Assembly: GCF_004295485.1 (NCBI RefSeq)
Contig: NZ_CP036164.1
Coordinates: forward strand, 310,001 to 374,000
Source of the DNA: Janibacter limosus
GTDB lineage: Bacteria > Actinomycetota > Actinomycetes > Actinomycetales > Dermatophilaceae
Direction: 5' to 3'
DNA length: 64,000 nt
The notes beneath the pieces were generated by a model, which was given only the letters and a program-made list of their open reading frames with translations, ran no database searches and was not told where the DNA came from. The position numbers were made by a program, and so were the translations under genes. This document shows positions 35,792-43,747 of the stretch, piece by piece; the first letter of the stretch is position 1, and every line of letters starts with the position of its first letter.

Positions 35792-36531
35792 GAGGTGAGT
35801 GGCGAGCTCATCCGCCGCAGGTAGAACGCGGCTCGGTCAGCGACATCCACGTCCGAGTTGGGTGCATCGATCGGTCGCAGCCCGCCGCCGACGGCTTCAA
35901 TCGCTACGTCGGCGATGCTCGCCAAGTCCTCGAGGAGGTGTGTCGACAGCACGACGATCGACTCTTGCGCGACTAGCCGTAGGGCGTCGTACAGCGCAGT
36001 TCGGTGTTCGGAGTCGAGCCCGACGGTTGGTTCGTCCAAAAGGACGATCCGGGGAGTGGATATCAGCGCGGCCGCGAGCATCACTCGTCGCCGTTGCCCT
36101 CCCGACAGTCGGCCGACCGGCCGACCAGCGAGCTCACCCAATCCGGTAATGCTTAGGACACGCTCCTCTGCGTGTGGCCAAGCCTGCCTCGGCAGCTCCT
36201 TCAACCACGCCGCGTACCGCAGGACCTGAATCACGCTCGCCGAGCCGGGCATGTCGATCTCCTGCGGCACCCAGCCGACCTGAGCGCGATAGTCCCGCAG
36301 CGCCGCCGCGGAACCCCACACGTCCACCTCCCCATATCGAATCGATCCCGCGCCGGGTCTGATCAGCGTGGCGAGTGCGCGCAGCAGCGTCGACTTGCCC
36401 GCGCCGTTCGTGCCAACGACACAGGTGATCTCGGCCGCGAATCGCGCCGTGGCCTGCTCCAAAACATTCGTGCCCCCATACGCCAAGGTCAACCCGTCGA
36501 TCTCCAACGCATCGGACTGAGGGCGCCTCAT
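35788..36531 (-). CDS. ABC transporter ATP-binding protein (island)
   Basis: A 247-residue ATPase with Walker A GTNGAGKST (about residues 41-49), signature LSGGQRRRVMLAAAL, Walker B IVLLDEPTVGLD and the switch His in STHLLE. It resembles ATPases of drug- or bacteriocin-exporter systems (CcmA type). It is the first gene of the island operon, with its promoter next to the duplicated ligD fragment. Expression of the island may start in that fragment or in the 36528-36545 gap. Confidence 0.9.
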   Translation of the reverse strand: MRRPQSDALEIDGLTLAYGGTNVLEQATARFAAEITCVVGTNGAGKSTLLRALATLIRPGAGSIRYGEVDVWGSAAALRDYRAQVGWVPQEIDMPGSASVIQVLRYAAWLKELPRQAWPHAEERVLSITGLGELAGRPVGRLSGGQRRRVMLAAALISTPRIVLLDEPTVGLDSEHRTALYDALRLVAQESIVVLSTHLLEDLASIADVAIEAVGGGLRPIDAPNSDVDVADRAAFYLRRMSSPLTS

Positions 36532-36725
36532 GGCATCGATACTAGGCCGGCCAGCGGGACCAACTCGGGGAAGGCGACGGTGACGTCACGGCCGGAGCGG
36601 CTGGTCAGGGTCAGGCCGCCTCCCTTCGCCTCGGCGAGGATGCGCATGCCGTCCCACTTGACCTCGTGCACCCACTCCGGCCCTGCCGGGACCGTCTCGG
36701 TGAGGGTGGCGAGCATCGGGCGCAT
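36528..36725 (-). pseudogene. ligD: ligD 5' fragment (right copy)
   Basis: The first 59 codons of a ligD ligase gene (including the KWDG lysine) are intact, then the sequence diverges and ends after about seven unrelated codons. It has no ligase fold and should be non-functional, though it may be transcribed from the native ligD promoter. It matches 33571-33745 with three synonymous mismatches, which suggests that the two copies come from related functional alleles rather than from decay of one copy. Confidence 0.9.
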
Positions 36726-36831
36726 GGGTCCATCCTGCCGCCGTCACGCCCGGACCGGGATATCGTGGCGCGGGGCGAAAGGGACCGTGGGGACCCCGCC
36801 GAGCCAGCAGTCACGTCAGGGAGGGGACCTC

Positions 36832-38718
36832 GTGCACCAGGACCAGAGCGACGAACGCACCGTCGTGGTCATCGGCGAGGGGCCGCTCGCTGCCGCTGCT
36901 GCGTCGATGCTCGCGGCGGCCGCCATCCGCCGTGAGGGCTACTCGTTGCTGTCCCGAGGACCCGAGCAGCCCACCGCAGGCCCCGGGGTCACCGTGGCGC
37001 ACCGCCTGGCCCGGGGCGCGCGGAGCCTGGTCATCGCGACGGCCAGCCACCCGCTGCACTGGGCCGCGGTCGTCGACCGGGCCGACCAGGTCGTCGTCGC
37101 CGCGATCACCGCCGATGTCGACTCCGCAGCGGCCAAGTTGCGTGCCCTCCACGGCTGGGGTGGCCCCGGAGCGGCTCTGGCCGCCGGGGCAGTCGTCGTC
37201 CTCTCCCGGGCGGATGCCGGGCACCCCGCGCCGAGCGAGGTCACCGCGAGATTTGTCGGACTGGCTCGCGCCACCCTGGTCGTGCCCCACGACCCCACCC
37301 CGCTGGCCGACCCGCTCCAGCAGGCCGCGCTCCCGCAGGCCTCCCGCCTCGCGTGGGACGGGGTGATGCAGGTCGTCGGTGAGGACGAGGTGCCCGAGGA
37401 CGAGATGGACACCCAGCCCCGCATCGACGTGCGGGACCTCTTCGCGGGGGGGCCAGCCGGTGGCGGACCAGCCGCTGGACCCGGCACGGCGCCGGCAGGG
37501 ACCTGGGCCGGCCCGCCGAGCACCTGGGGGGCACCCGCTCCCACTTCGTCGCCGCGCCGAGGTCGCTGGGCGCTGCTCGCTGCCGCGGTGGCCGTGGTCG
37601 TGGCGCTGGGGGTCACCCCCTTCGTCCTCGCGGGGGGCGTGCCGTGGGGCGACGACTCCACGACCTCGACCCCGGGACTCTCGCCGGTGGGCCCGGTGCA
37701 CGGGTGGACGAGCCAGACGGCGTGGACCTCGCCGCCCATCGCGTCGGGCGACCAGGCGCCCACGGTGCTCTTTGCCGAGGGGACGGCGATCACCACCACC
37801 GGTGACCCGGCCTCGCCGGACATCACCGCGCTGCGTGGCTCGGACGGTACCGAGATCTGGTCGAGCCCGGTCGGCGCTGCACTCACCGGCCCGCCCCAGC
37901 TGATCACCTGGAAGGACGAGCCGGCCGTCATCGCGGCCACGGCCAACGACCTCTTGCTCTGGACCGACCTCGACGCGACCGGCGGGGCGCCGACGCCGCA
38001 GACGTGGAGCTTCACCGAGGCGGACCTCGTGCTCGTCGCCGGCAGCCCGGTGCCGCTGCTCGCCAACGAGGACACCCTCACCGCACTCGTCCTGCACGAC
38101 GGCGACCTGCGCAAGCGCACCCTGCCGTCGAGCGGTCGCCCTGTCGCTGCAGACGAGGAGGGGCGGGTGCTGTCCGTCGGCTCGGCGGGCCACTGGTGGT
38201 CCTCCGGCGATGGTGGCGACGTCACCACGGGCACGCTGCTCACCCCGCCGGCCTACGGGTCCTTGCCGGGCACGGTGCTCGGCGTCGGGGGTACGACCCT
38301 CGTGGTCAACTGGACCCGCAGCAACCAGACGACCCACCTGGTCGGGTACGACGTCTCGGACCAGATGAGCGTGGCGTGGAAGATGACCGTGCCCGGACGG
38401 GTCGCGCAGGAGGACTTCAGCATCTCCCCGGACGGGTCCTGGGCCACGGCCGGGACCGAGGCCATCGACCTGGCGAGCGGCAAGAAGAGCCAGCTGGGCC
38501 AGGACTGGTCGACCATCCGGATCCTCGACGACCGGGCGTGGTCCCGCAGCTCCCTCGCGACGAGGAAGGGAGCGAGCACCGAGCCGCTCCCCACGCCCGT
38601 CGTCGACCCAGACGGCGTCCCCGTCGCGGTGACCGGCAAGGGGCTGGGGCTGATCGTGGCGTCGGAGAGTGGCGCACCCGCGCGGATCTACGCCCTGCGC
38701 CCCGATCCTGACGCGTAG
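36832..38718 (+). CDS. Membrane protein: degenerate MinD-like N-terminus plus extracellular propeller-like domain
   Basis: A 628-residue protein. The N-terminal 190 residues resemble the C-terminal half of MinD/ParA-like ATPases found with type VII secretion (SRADAG..., then ARATLVVPHDPTPLADP), but no Walker A is present. A Gly/Pro/Ala-rich linker follows, one transmembrane helix (about residues 247-268), and a roughly 350-residue beta-rich region (GTEIWSSPVGAALTGPP, WKMTVPGRVAQEDF) like a PQQ/YncE-type propeller. GTG 36832 has GGGAGGGG upstream. This would link a cytoplasmic and an outside domain. Function unknown. Confidence 0.72.
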   Translation: MHQDQSDERTVVVIGEGPLAAAAASMLAAAAIRREGYSLLSRGPEQPTAGPGVTVAHRLARGARSLVIATASHPLHWAAVVDRADQVVVAAITADVDSAAAKLRALHGWGGPGAALAAGAVVVLSRADAGHPAPSEVTARFVGLARATLVVPHDPTPLADPLQQAALPQASRLAWDGVMQVVGEDEVPEDEMDTQPRIDVRDLFAGGPAGGGPAAGPGTAPAGTWAGPPSTWGAPAPTSSPRRGRWALLAAAVAVVVALGVTPFVLAGGVPWGDDSTTSTPGLSPVGPVHGWTSQTAWTSPPIASGDQAPTVLFAEGTAITTTGDPASPDITALRGSDGTEIWSSPVGAALTGPPQLITWKDEPAVIAATANDLLLWTDLDATGGAPTPQTWSFTEADLVLVAGSPVPLLANEDTLTALVLHDGDLRKRTLPSSGRPVAADEEGRVLSVGSAGHWWSSGDGGDVTTGTLLTPPAYGSLPGTVLGVGGTTLVVNWTRSNQTTHLVGYDVSDQMSVAWKMTVPGRVAQEDFSISPDGSWATAGTEAIDLASGKKSQLGQDWSTIRILDDRAWSRSSLATRKGASTEPLPTPVVDPDGVPVAVTGKGLGLIVASESGAPARIYALRPDPDA

Positions 38719-38742
38719 GCGACGACCGAGAGGAGACCGACC

Positions 38743-39957
38743 ATGACCCTCCGCGTGGCCGTCATCGGCGGCGGCATCATCGGTACGGCCGTGGCGCGCC
38801 TGCTCGCCCGTGAGCACGACGCCACCGTGACCCTGCTCGACAAGGAGGGCCACCTCGCCGGGCACCAGACCGGGCACAACAGCGGGGTCGTCCACGCCGG
38901 CCTGTACTACGAGCCCGGCAGCATGAAGGCGACGTTGTGCCGCAGGGGAGTCGGCCTGCTGCGGGAGTTCGTCGACGAGCACGACATCGCCTACGACGAG
39001 TGCGGCAAGGTCGTCGTCGCCCTCGACGAGGTCCAGGCCGGGCGCCTCGACGCGCTCCACGCGCGGGCGGTCGCCAACGGCGTGCCCGGTGCGCGGCTCG
39101 TCGACCGTGACGGTCTCCACGACATCGAGCCCGGTGCCACGGGGGTGCGCGCGCTGCACTCGCCGACGACGGCGATCGTCGACTACCCCGCCGTGACGCG
39201 GGCGCTCGGCGCCCAGCTCACCGACGCCGGGGGAGAGGTGCGGCTCGGCCACGAGGTGACCGGCATCGCCGACCGTGGCACCGGGGTGTGCGTCGAGACG
39301 ATGGCGAAGGGGGCCTCCGACGGGGGTGAGTACGACCTCGTCATCGCGTGCGGTGGTCTGCAGAGCGATCGGCTCGCGGCCATGGTCGGTGAGTCGCGCA
39401 GCCCGCGGATCGTGCCCTTCTACGGGGACTACTTCGTGCTGCCGCGCGAGCAGCGCGCGGCGGTGCGGGGGATGGTCTACCCGGTGCCGGACCCGCGCTA
39501 CCCCTTCCTCGGCGTGCACGTCACGCCGCGCGTCGACGGTGTGCTGACGCTCGGCCCCAATGCCTTCCTCTCGCTCGGGCGCGAGTCCTACGGCCGTCGT
39601 GCGCCGGTTCCCGCGGACGTCCTCGACGTCGTGGGCTTCTCGGGGTTCTGGCGCTTCGCTGCCGCGAACCTGCCTGCGGCAGTGAGGGAGTCGCGCACCG
39701 CGCTCAGCTCGAGGCAGTTCGTCGCCGAGGCCCGCAAGTACGTGCCCGGGCTCGACACCTCCGGTGCCGTCCGCGGGACGAGGGGCGTGCGGGCGCAGGC
39801 GATGGGCGAGGACGGGCGTCTCGTCGACGACTTCGTCATCACCGGCACCGACCGGGTGGTGCTCGTGCGCAACGCGCCCTCGCCCGGCGCGACCTCTGCA
39901 CTGGCGATCGCCGAGCACGTCGTGGCCGAGGCCATGGCCCGACGCTCGAGGCGCTGA
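38743..39957 (+). CDS. lhgO: L-2-hydroxyglutarate oxidase
   Basis: A 404-residue FAD enzyme that oxidises L-2-hydroxyglutarate to 2-oxoglutarate (metabolite repair, electron transfer to the membrane). The FAD-binding GGGIIGTAVARLL is at residues 9-21, and HNSGVVHAGLYYEPGSMKATLCRRG is family specific. ATG 38743 has GAGGAG seven bases upstream. The 3' end of the gene runs into a 19-bp tandem repeat that includes its stop codon. Confidence 0.93.
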   Translation: MTLRVAVIGGGIIGTAVARLLAREHDATVTLLDKEGHLAGHQTGHNSGVVHAGLYYEPGSMKATLCRRGVGLLREFVDEHDIAYDECGKVVVALDEVQAGRLDALHARAVANGVPGARLVDRDGLHDIEPGATGVRALHSPTTAIVDYPAVTRALGAQLTDAGGEVRLGHEVTGIADRGTGVCVETMAKGASDGGEYDLVIACGGLQSDRLAAMVGESRSPRIVPFYGDYFVLPREQRAAVRGMVYPVPDPRYPFLGVHVTPRVDGVLTLGPNAFLSLGRESYGRRAPVPADVLDVVGFSGFWRFAAANLPAAVRESRTALSSRQFVAEARKYVPGLDTSGAVRGTRGVRAQAMGEDGRLVDDFVITGTDRVVLVRNAPSPGATSALAIAEHVVAEAMARRSRR

Positions 39958-39997
39958 ACGACGCTCGGGGCGCTGAAGGACGCGCGGGGCGCTGAAC
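39941..39997. repeat. 19-bp tandem repeat spanning the lhgO stop codon
   Basis: Three units (39941, 39960 and 39979) of GACGCTCGAGGCGCTGAAC type. The lhgO TGA lies within the first unit, so copy-number changes would affect only the 3' flank. Confidence 0.8.
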
Positions 39998-40065
39998 CAC
40001 GGTCGGGTCGGGGCGCGGCCCCCTTCGGCCGTGACGTCGTCGGCGCGAGCAGGCATGCTGGACCC

Positions 40066-41004
40066 ATGCGTGCAATCTGGAAGGGTGCGGTCTCCTTCGG
40101 CCTCGTCAACGTCCCGGTCCGCCTGTACTCGGCGACGGAGAACCACGACGTCCAGTTCCGTCAGGTGCACCGCACCGACGGGGGCCGGATCAAGTACAAG
40201 CGGTTTTGCAGCAAGGACGGCGAGGAGGTCGCCTACGACGACATCGCCAAGGGGTACGAGACCGAGGACGGCAGCATGATCGTCCTGACGGACGAGGACA
40301 TGGCTGATCTCCCGACGCGCTCCAGCAAGGAGATCAGCGTCGAGAAGTTCGTCCCCGAGGACCAGATCGATCCGATGCTCCTGGACAAGAGCTACTACCT
40401 CGAGCCGGACAAGTCCGCGACCAAGCCCTATGTGCTGCTGCGCGAGGCGCTCGAGGTCCAGGGCCGCATGGCGATCGTCACCGTCTCGATCCGCACCCGG
40501 ATGACGATGGCCGTCCTGCGTGTCCGCGATGGCGTCATCGTCATGCAGACGATGCTCTGGCCCGACGAGATCCGGGCGGCGGACTTCGCGACGGTCGAGG
40601 ACCAGGAGGTCAGCGACAAGGAGATGTCGATGGCCCGCATGCTGATCGACGAGCTCGCTGGCGACTACGACCCGGACGAGTACGAGGACGACTACGCGCT
40701 CGCCGTCGAGGCGCTCGTCAAGGCCAAGCTCGAAGGGGGCGAGGTCCAGCAGCCCGAGGTCGAGGAGGAGGAGTCCGGCGAGGTCGTCGACCTACTCGCC
40801 GCACTCGCCCGGTCGGTGGAGAAGGCGAAGGCGTCGCGGGGAGAGAGCACGTCGAGCGCTCCGGCCACGAAGGCTCCGGCGAAGAAGGCCCCGGCCAAGA
40901 AGAGCGCGGCCAAGAAGTCGACCACGAAGAAGGCGGCCGCGAAGAAGGCCCCTGCCAAGAAGTCGACGGCGAAGAAGTCGGCCCCGAAGAAGAAGGCGAG
41001 CTGA
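40066..41004 (+). CDS. ku: Ku protein (NHEJ)
   Basis: A 312-residue homodimeric Ku that threads on DNA ends and recruits LigD. The core begins MRAIWKGAVSFGLVNVPVRLYSATENHDVQFRQVH, the family signature. After residue about 270 a lysine/alanine/proline-rich tail (KAPAKK and KKSxAKK units) resembles histone H1 and is known in actinobacteria to change DNA binding. CATGCT seven bases before the ATG may be a leaderless minus-10 box. A Nei-family glycosylase follows, and LigD lies about 6-8 kb away. Confidence 0.97.
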   Translation: MRAIWKGAVSFGLVNVPVRLYSATENHDVQFRQVHRTDGGRIKYKRFCSKDGEEVAYDDIAKGYETEDGSMIVLTDEDMADLPTRSSKEISVEKFVPEDQIDPMLLDKSYYLEPDKSATKPYVLLREALEVQGRMAIVTVSIRTRMTMAVLRVRDGVIVMQTMLWPDEIRAADFATVEDQEVSDKEMSMARMLIDELAGDYDPDEYEDDYALAVEALVKAKLEGGEVQQPEVEEEESGEVVDLLAALARSVEKAKASRGESTSSAPATKAPAKKAPAKKSAAKKSTTKKAAAKKAPAKKSTAKKSAPKKKAS

Positions 41005-41017
41005 GACTCCCTTCGTC

Positions 41018-41842
41018 ATGCCTGAAGGCCACACCCTCCATCGTCTCGCTCGCGACCTGCACGGCACCTTTGCCGGGCAGGTCGTCGAGGTGTCCTCACC
41101 GCAGGGCCGATTCGGCGCTGGCGCGGCGCTGCTGACCGACCACCAGCTGGTGGAGGCGCGGGCGCACGGCAAGCACCTCTTCGTGGAATTTGCCGGCGAG
41201 CGGATCCTGCACGTGCACCTCGGGCTCATCGGCACCTTCACCATCGACTCCGCGGCGTACGTGGGGGAGCAGCCGGTCGTCGGGCAGGTCCGCTGCCGGA
41301 TCGCGACGGACGAGCACGTCGCGAACCTGCGCGGACCGATGACCTGTGCCGTGATCACGCCCGAGCAGGAGGACGCGGTCCACGCCAAGCTCGGCCCGGA
41401 TCCGTTGCGGGACACCGACGGGGGGCCGGCGTGGGAGCGGATCCACCGCTCACGCAAGTCGATCGCGGCGCTGCTCATGGAGCAGGACGTGCTCGCCGGC
41501 GTCGGCAATGTCTACCGGTGCGAGGTGCTGCACCGGCACCAGATCAACCCGGCGACACCGGGGGAGCGTCTCAAGCGCGCCTCCTGGGACCTCATCTGGG
41601 CGGACCTGCGTCGCCTGCTCCCGCTCGGTGTCGCCACGAGTCGCATCGTGACCGTCGACGAGCAGGTCGAGCAGGTCGAGTCCGCCCTGGCGAAGGGGGA
41701 GGACGTGCACCTCACCGAGCGGACCAGCTACGTCTACAAGCGGACCGGTCAGGAGTGCGACCGCTGCGGGTCGCAGGTCAAGGCCAAGGACGTCGCCGGT
41801 CGCACGTTGTACTGGTGCGGGAACTGCCAGCGGCGCAGCTGA
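41018..41842 (+). CDS. Fpg/Nei family DNA glycosylase (Nei-like)
   Basis: A 274-residue base-excision enzyme. The N-terminal Pro-Glu (MPEGHTLHR) gives the catalytic nucleophile Pro2 and Glu3. The H2TH region (DVLAGVGNVYRCEVL) and the C-terminal zinc finger (CDRCGS...CGNC near residues 249-270) are intact. The MPEGH start matches the actinobacterial Nei2 type more than Fpg. It follows ku on the same strand and meets the flavin-reductase gene end to end. Confidence 0.9.
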   Translation: MPEGHTLHRLARDLHGTFAGQVVEVSSPQGRFGAGAALLTDHQLVEARAHGKHLFVEFAGERILHVHLGLIGTFTIDSAAYVGEQPVVGQVRCRIATDEHVANLRGPMTCAVITPEQEDAVHAKLGPDPLRDTDGGPAWERIHRSRKSIAALLMEQDVLAGVGNVYRCEVLHRHQINPATPGERLKRASWDLIWADLRRLLPLGVATSRIVTVDEQVEQVESALAKGEDVHLTERTSYVYKRTGQECDRCGSQVKAKDVAGRTLYWCGNCQRRS

Positions 41843-42430
41843 TCAGGCTCGCTCGGGTCGAGTCAGGTGGACCACCTCGGGCGGTCGCCCCCACTCGTCG
41901 CGGCCGAGCCGGGACATCGGGCGCAGCGCCGCCATGCTCGGGTGACCATCGACGAGGGCGTCGTCGCGGACGGTGATCGCCAGGACGTCGCCGAGGACGA
42001 GGTGGCTGTTGCCCAGCTTGATGCTCGAGTGCAGGCGGCACTCGATGGACACCGGTGAGTCCGCCACGCGCGGCACGGGGACGAGCTCGCTCGGCTCGAG
42101 GGTGATCCCGAGCGTGTCCGCCTCGTCCACCGACGGGTCGAAGGGAGCGCTGCTCGCGTTGGCGAGGTCCGCGAGCTCCTCGCTCACGAGGTTGATCACG
42201 AAGTGCTGCGTCTGCAGGACATTGCGCAGCGTGTCCTTGCGACCCACCGAGGTGAAGCTGACGATCGGGGGGCGTGCGCACGCGACGTTGAAGAAGGAGT
42301 GGGGCGCGAGGTTGCCGACACCGTCCGACCCGATGCTCGTGATCCACGCGATCGGCCGGGGCACGACCACGGACGTGAGCAACGCGTAGGCGTTGGTGTC
42401 GGGGTCGCTGACGTCGAAGACCGTGCGCAT
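41843..42430 (-). CDS. Flavin reductase family protein
   Basis: A 195-residue FMN-binding split-barrel protein. SVVVPRPIAWITSIGSDGVGNLAPHSFFNVACARPP holds the family flavin contact motif, and the RKDTLRN and MSRLGRDEWGRPP segments are conserved. It may reduce FMN for a partner or act on small ligands; no partner is near. Adjacent genes touch: its stop is next to the glycosylase stop. The divergent DUF4328 gene shares a short GC-rich promoter region with a repeated CCTAGNTTCGACGG element. Confidence 0.85.
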   Translation of the reverse strand: MRTVFDVSDPDTNAYALLTSVVVPRPIAWITSIGSDGVGNLAPHSFFNVACARPPIVSFTSVGRKDTLRNVLQTQHFVINLVSEELADLANASSAPFDPSVDEADTLGITLEPSELVPVPRVADSPVSIECRLHSSIKLGNSHLVLGDVLAITVRDDALVDGHPSMAALRPMSRLGRDEWGRPPEVVHLTRPERA

Positions 42431-42514
42431 GGGGACAGCCTAGGTTCGACGGTTGTCCACAGGCATCGACCTGACGGCGAGCGACGATCGTCGGCCGAGC
42501 CTAGTTTCGACGGC

Positions 42515-43213
42515 ATGAGCCAGATCGCCAGCGCCCCTGCCACCACGTCGAACCCGCCACTGCCCGTCACGGCACCGGTCCTCTCCGCCCGGCTGGCGGT
42601 GGGAACCGCCGTGGGCTGGACGGTGGTCGCGCTCGTCACCGCGGTCGTCGCCGTCGTGACGAAGGGGGAGATGCAGGCCTACGTCGAGGGCACAGGCGAC
42701 GCGTCACGCGGCTTCGTCATCCTCACGGTGCTGGGCGGCGCCCAGATCGTGCTCATGATCTGCGCCTGGCTGGCCGGGTCGATCTGGCTGCTCGGCGTGC
42801 GTGGTGTCGCACGCGCGGTCGATCCCCGGTACCCCTACCGACGCTCGGACGTGTGGGCCGTCCTCGGCTGGGTCGTCCCGATCGTCAACCTCTGGTTCCC
42901 GCTCCAGGTGGTCAGCGACTCGTTGTCCGCCATGCGCGGAGCGTCACCCCGACGACTCCTGACGGTCTGGTGGACGGCCTGGCTCGTGGCGATCGTCCTC
43001 GGCAACGCCAGCTCCCGCATGGGCGGTGACCTCATGACGCCCGACCAGATCGGCAGCTGGGTGCTCGGCACCTGCATCGCGGCGTTGCTCCTGCTCGTGG
43101 CCCTGCCGACATGGTGGGCGGTCGTGGCGCGCGTCAGCCGCGATGCGCACCGGGCTGTGCACACCCCGACCCCCTCGGCAGCCCAGACGCCGCCGGCCAC
43201 GTCAGCACGCTGA
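42515..43213 (+). CDS. DUF4328 membrane protein
   Basis: A 232-residue protein with about five transmembrane segments. The conserved block RYPYRRSDVWAVLGWVVPIVNLWFPLQ identifies DUF4328. Function unknown. The ATG lies seven bases after TAGTTT (42502-42507), a likely leaderless promoter. The stop codon lies inside a near-perfect palindrome at 43199-43216. Confidence 0.84.
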   Translation: MSQIASAPATTSNPPLPVTAPVLSARLAVGTAVGWTVVALVTAVVAVVTKGEMQAYVEGTGDASRGFVILTVLGGAQIVLMICAWLAGSIWLLGVRGVARAVDPRYPYRRSDVWAVLGWVVPIVNLWFPLQVVSDSLSAMRGASPRRLLTVWWTAWLVAIVLGNASSRMGGDLMTPDQIGSWVLGTCIAALLLLVALPTWWAVVARVSRDAHRAVHTPTPSAAQTPPATSAR

Positions 43214-43216
43214 CGT
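43199..43216. promoter_or_regulatory. Palindrome at the DUF4328 stop, upstream of mhuD
   Basis: ACGTCAGC-AC-GCTGACGT, an 8-bp perfect inverted repeat with a 2-base centre, covers the stop codon and lies about 60 bases before the mhuD start. It may be an operator or a short hairpin; nothing decides between these. Confidence 0.35.
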
Positions 43217-43274
43217 TGCTGGCTCTGGTGATTTCGTGGCTCGTGACGATGCACCTGGGGGGAGGATGGGGGCC

Positions 43275-43589
43275 ATGAGCATCGTCAAGATCAACGCCAT
43301 CAGCGTCCCCGAGCAGGCCCGCGAGGAGATGGAGCGTCGCTTCGCTGCCCGGCAGGGGACTGTCGACAAGGCGCCCGGCTTCGAGGGCTTCCAGCTGCTG
43401 CGCCCGACCGAGGGTGGTGACCGCTACTTCGTCGTCACCCGCTGGGCCGACGAGGAGTCCTTCGCCGCCTGGCGTGACGGGGACGCGCGCGCAGCCCACT
43501 CCGGTGAGGCCAAGAAGCCGGTGGCGACGGGCGCCGAGCTGCTCGGCTTCGACGTCGTCATCGACGTCCCGGCCCCCACGGCGGAGTGA
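43275..43589 (+). CDS. mhuD: MhuD-type heme-degrading monooxygenase
   Basis: A 104-residue dimeric ferredoxin-like enzyme that opens heme. With start 43275 the mycobacterial catalytic residues fall at the same numbers: Asn7 (VKIN), Trp66 (FAAW) and His75 (ARAAH). The FEGFQLLRP and GDRYFVVTRW segments match Rv3592. GGAGG lies about 10 bases upstream of 43275; ATG 43266 would leave almost no spacing. The product of mycobacterial MhuD is mycobilin without CO release. Here the enzyme may serve iron recovery, near the FhuF-like gene. Confidence 0.9.
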   Translation: MSIVKINAISVPEQAREEMERRFAARQGTVDKAPGFEGFQLLRPTEGGDRYFVVTRWADEESFAAWRDGDARAAHSGEAKKPVATGAELLGFDVVIDVPAPTAE

Positions 43590-43597
43590 GCGCGATC

Positions 43598-43608
43598 CGC
43601 TGAGAGCG
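43598..43608 (+). promoter_or_regulatory. ClgR-like operator core upstream of clpC
   Basis: CGCTGAGAGCG fits the CGCYNANRGCG core of the ClgR activator site known in corynebacteria and streptomycetes. It sits 27 bases upstream of the candidate minus-35 box, about 65 bases before the probable transcription start. Confidence 0.6.
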
Positions 43609-43635
43609 AACACGGGGTGCACCCCGCCGTGTCAT

Positions 43636-43661
43636 GGAACAGGGTTGGGGGTACCTGCGTT
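43636..43661 (+). promoter_or_regulatory. SigR/SigH-type promoter of clpC
   Basis: GGAAC (43636-43640), an 18-base spacer and GTT (43659-43661) match the thiol-stress sigma factor consensus GGAAT-N18-GTT. It lies 87 bases before the clpC ATG. A second minus-10-like TAGCAT at 43709 may belong to a housekeeping promoter. Confidence 0.6.
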
Positions 43662-43747
43662 GTGACCCCGTGAGAGGCTCGCCGCCCGGCTCAGGCAGCG
43701 GGCACGGTTAGCATCGAGGTCAGAGCACCACGTGAAGGGGAGATCCC

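Noticed and set aside
36811..40170. Very long minus-strand open frame (about 1119 codons)
   Set aside because: It is antisense to two well supported genes and consists of low-complexity residues typical of high-GC shadow frames.
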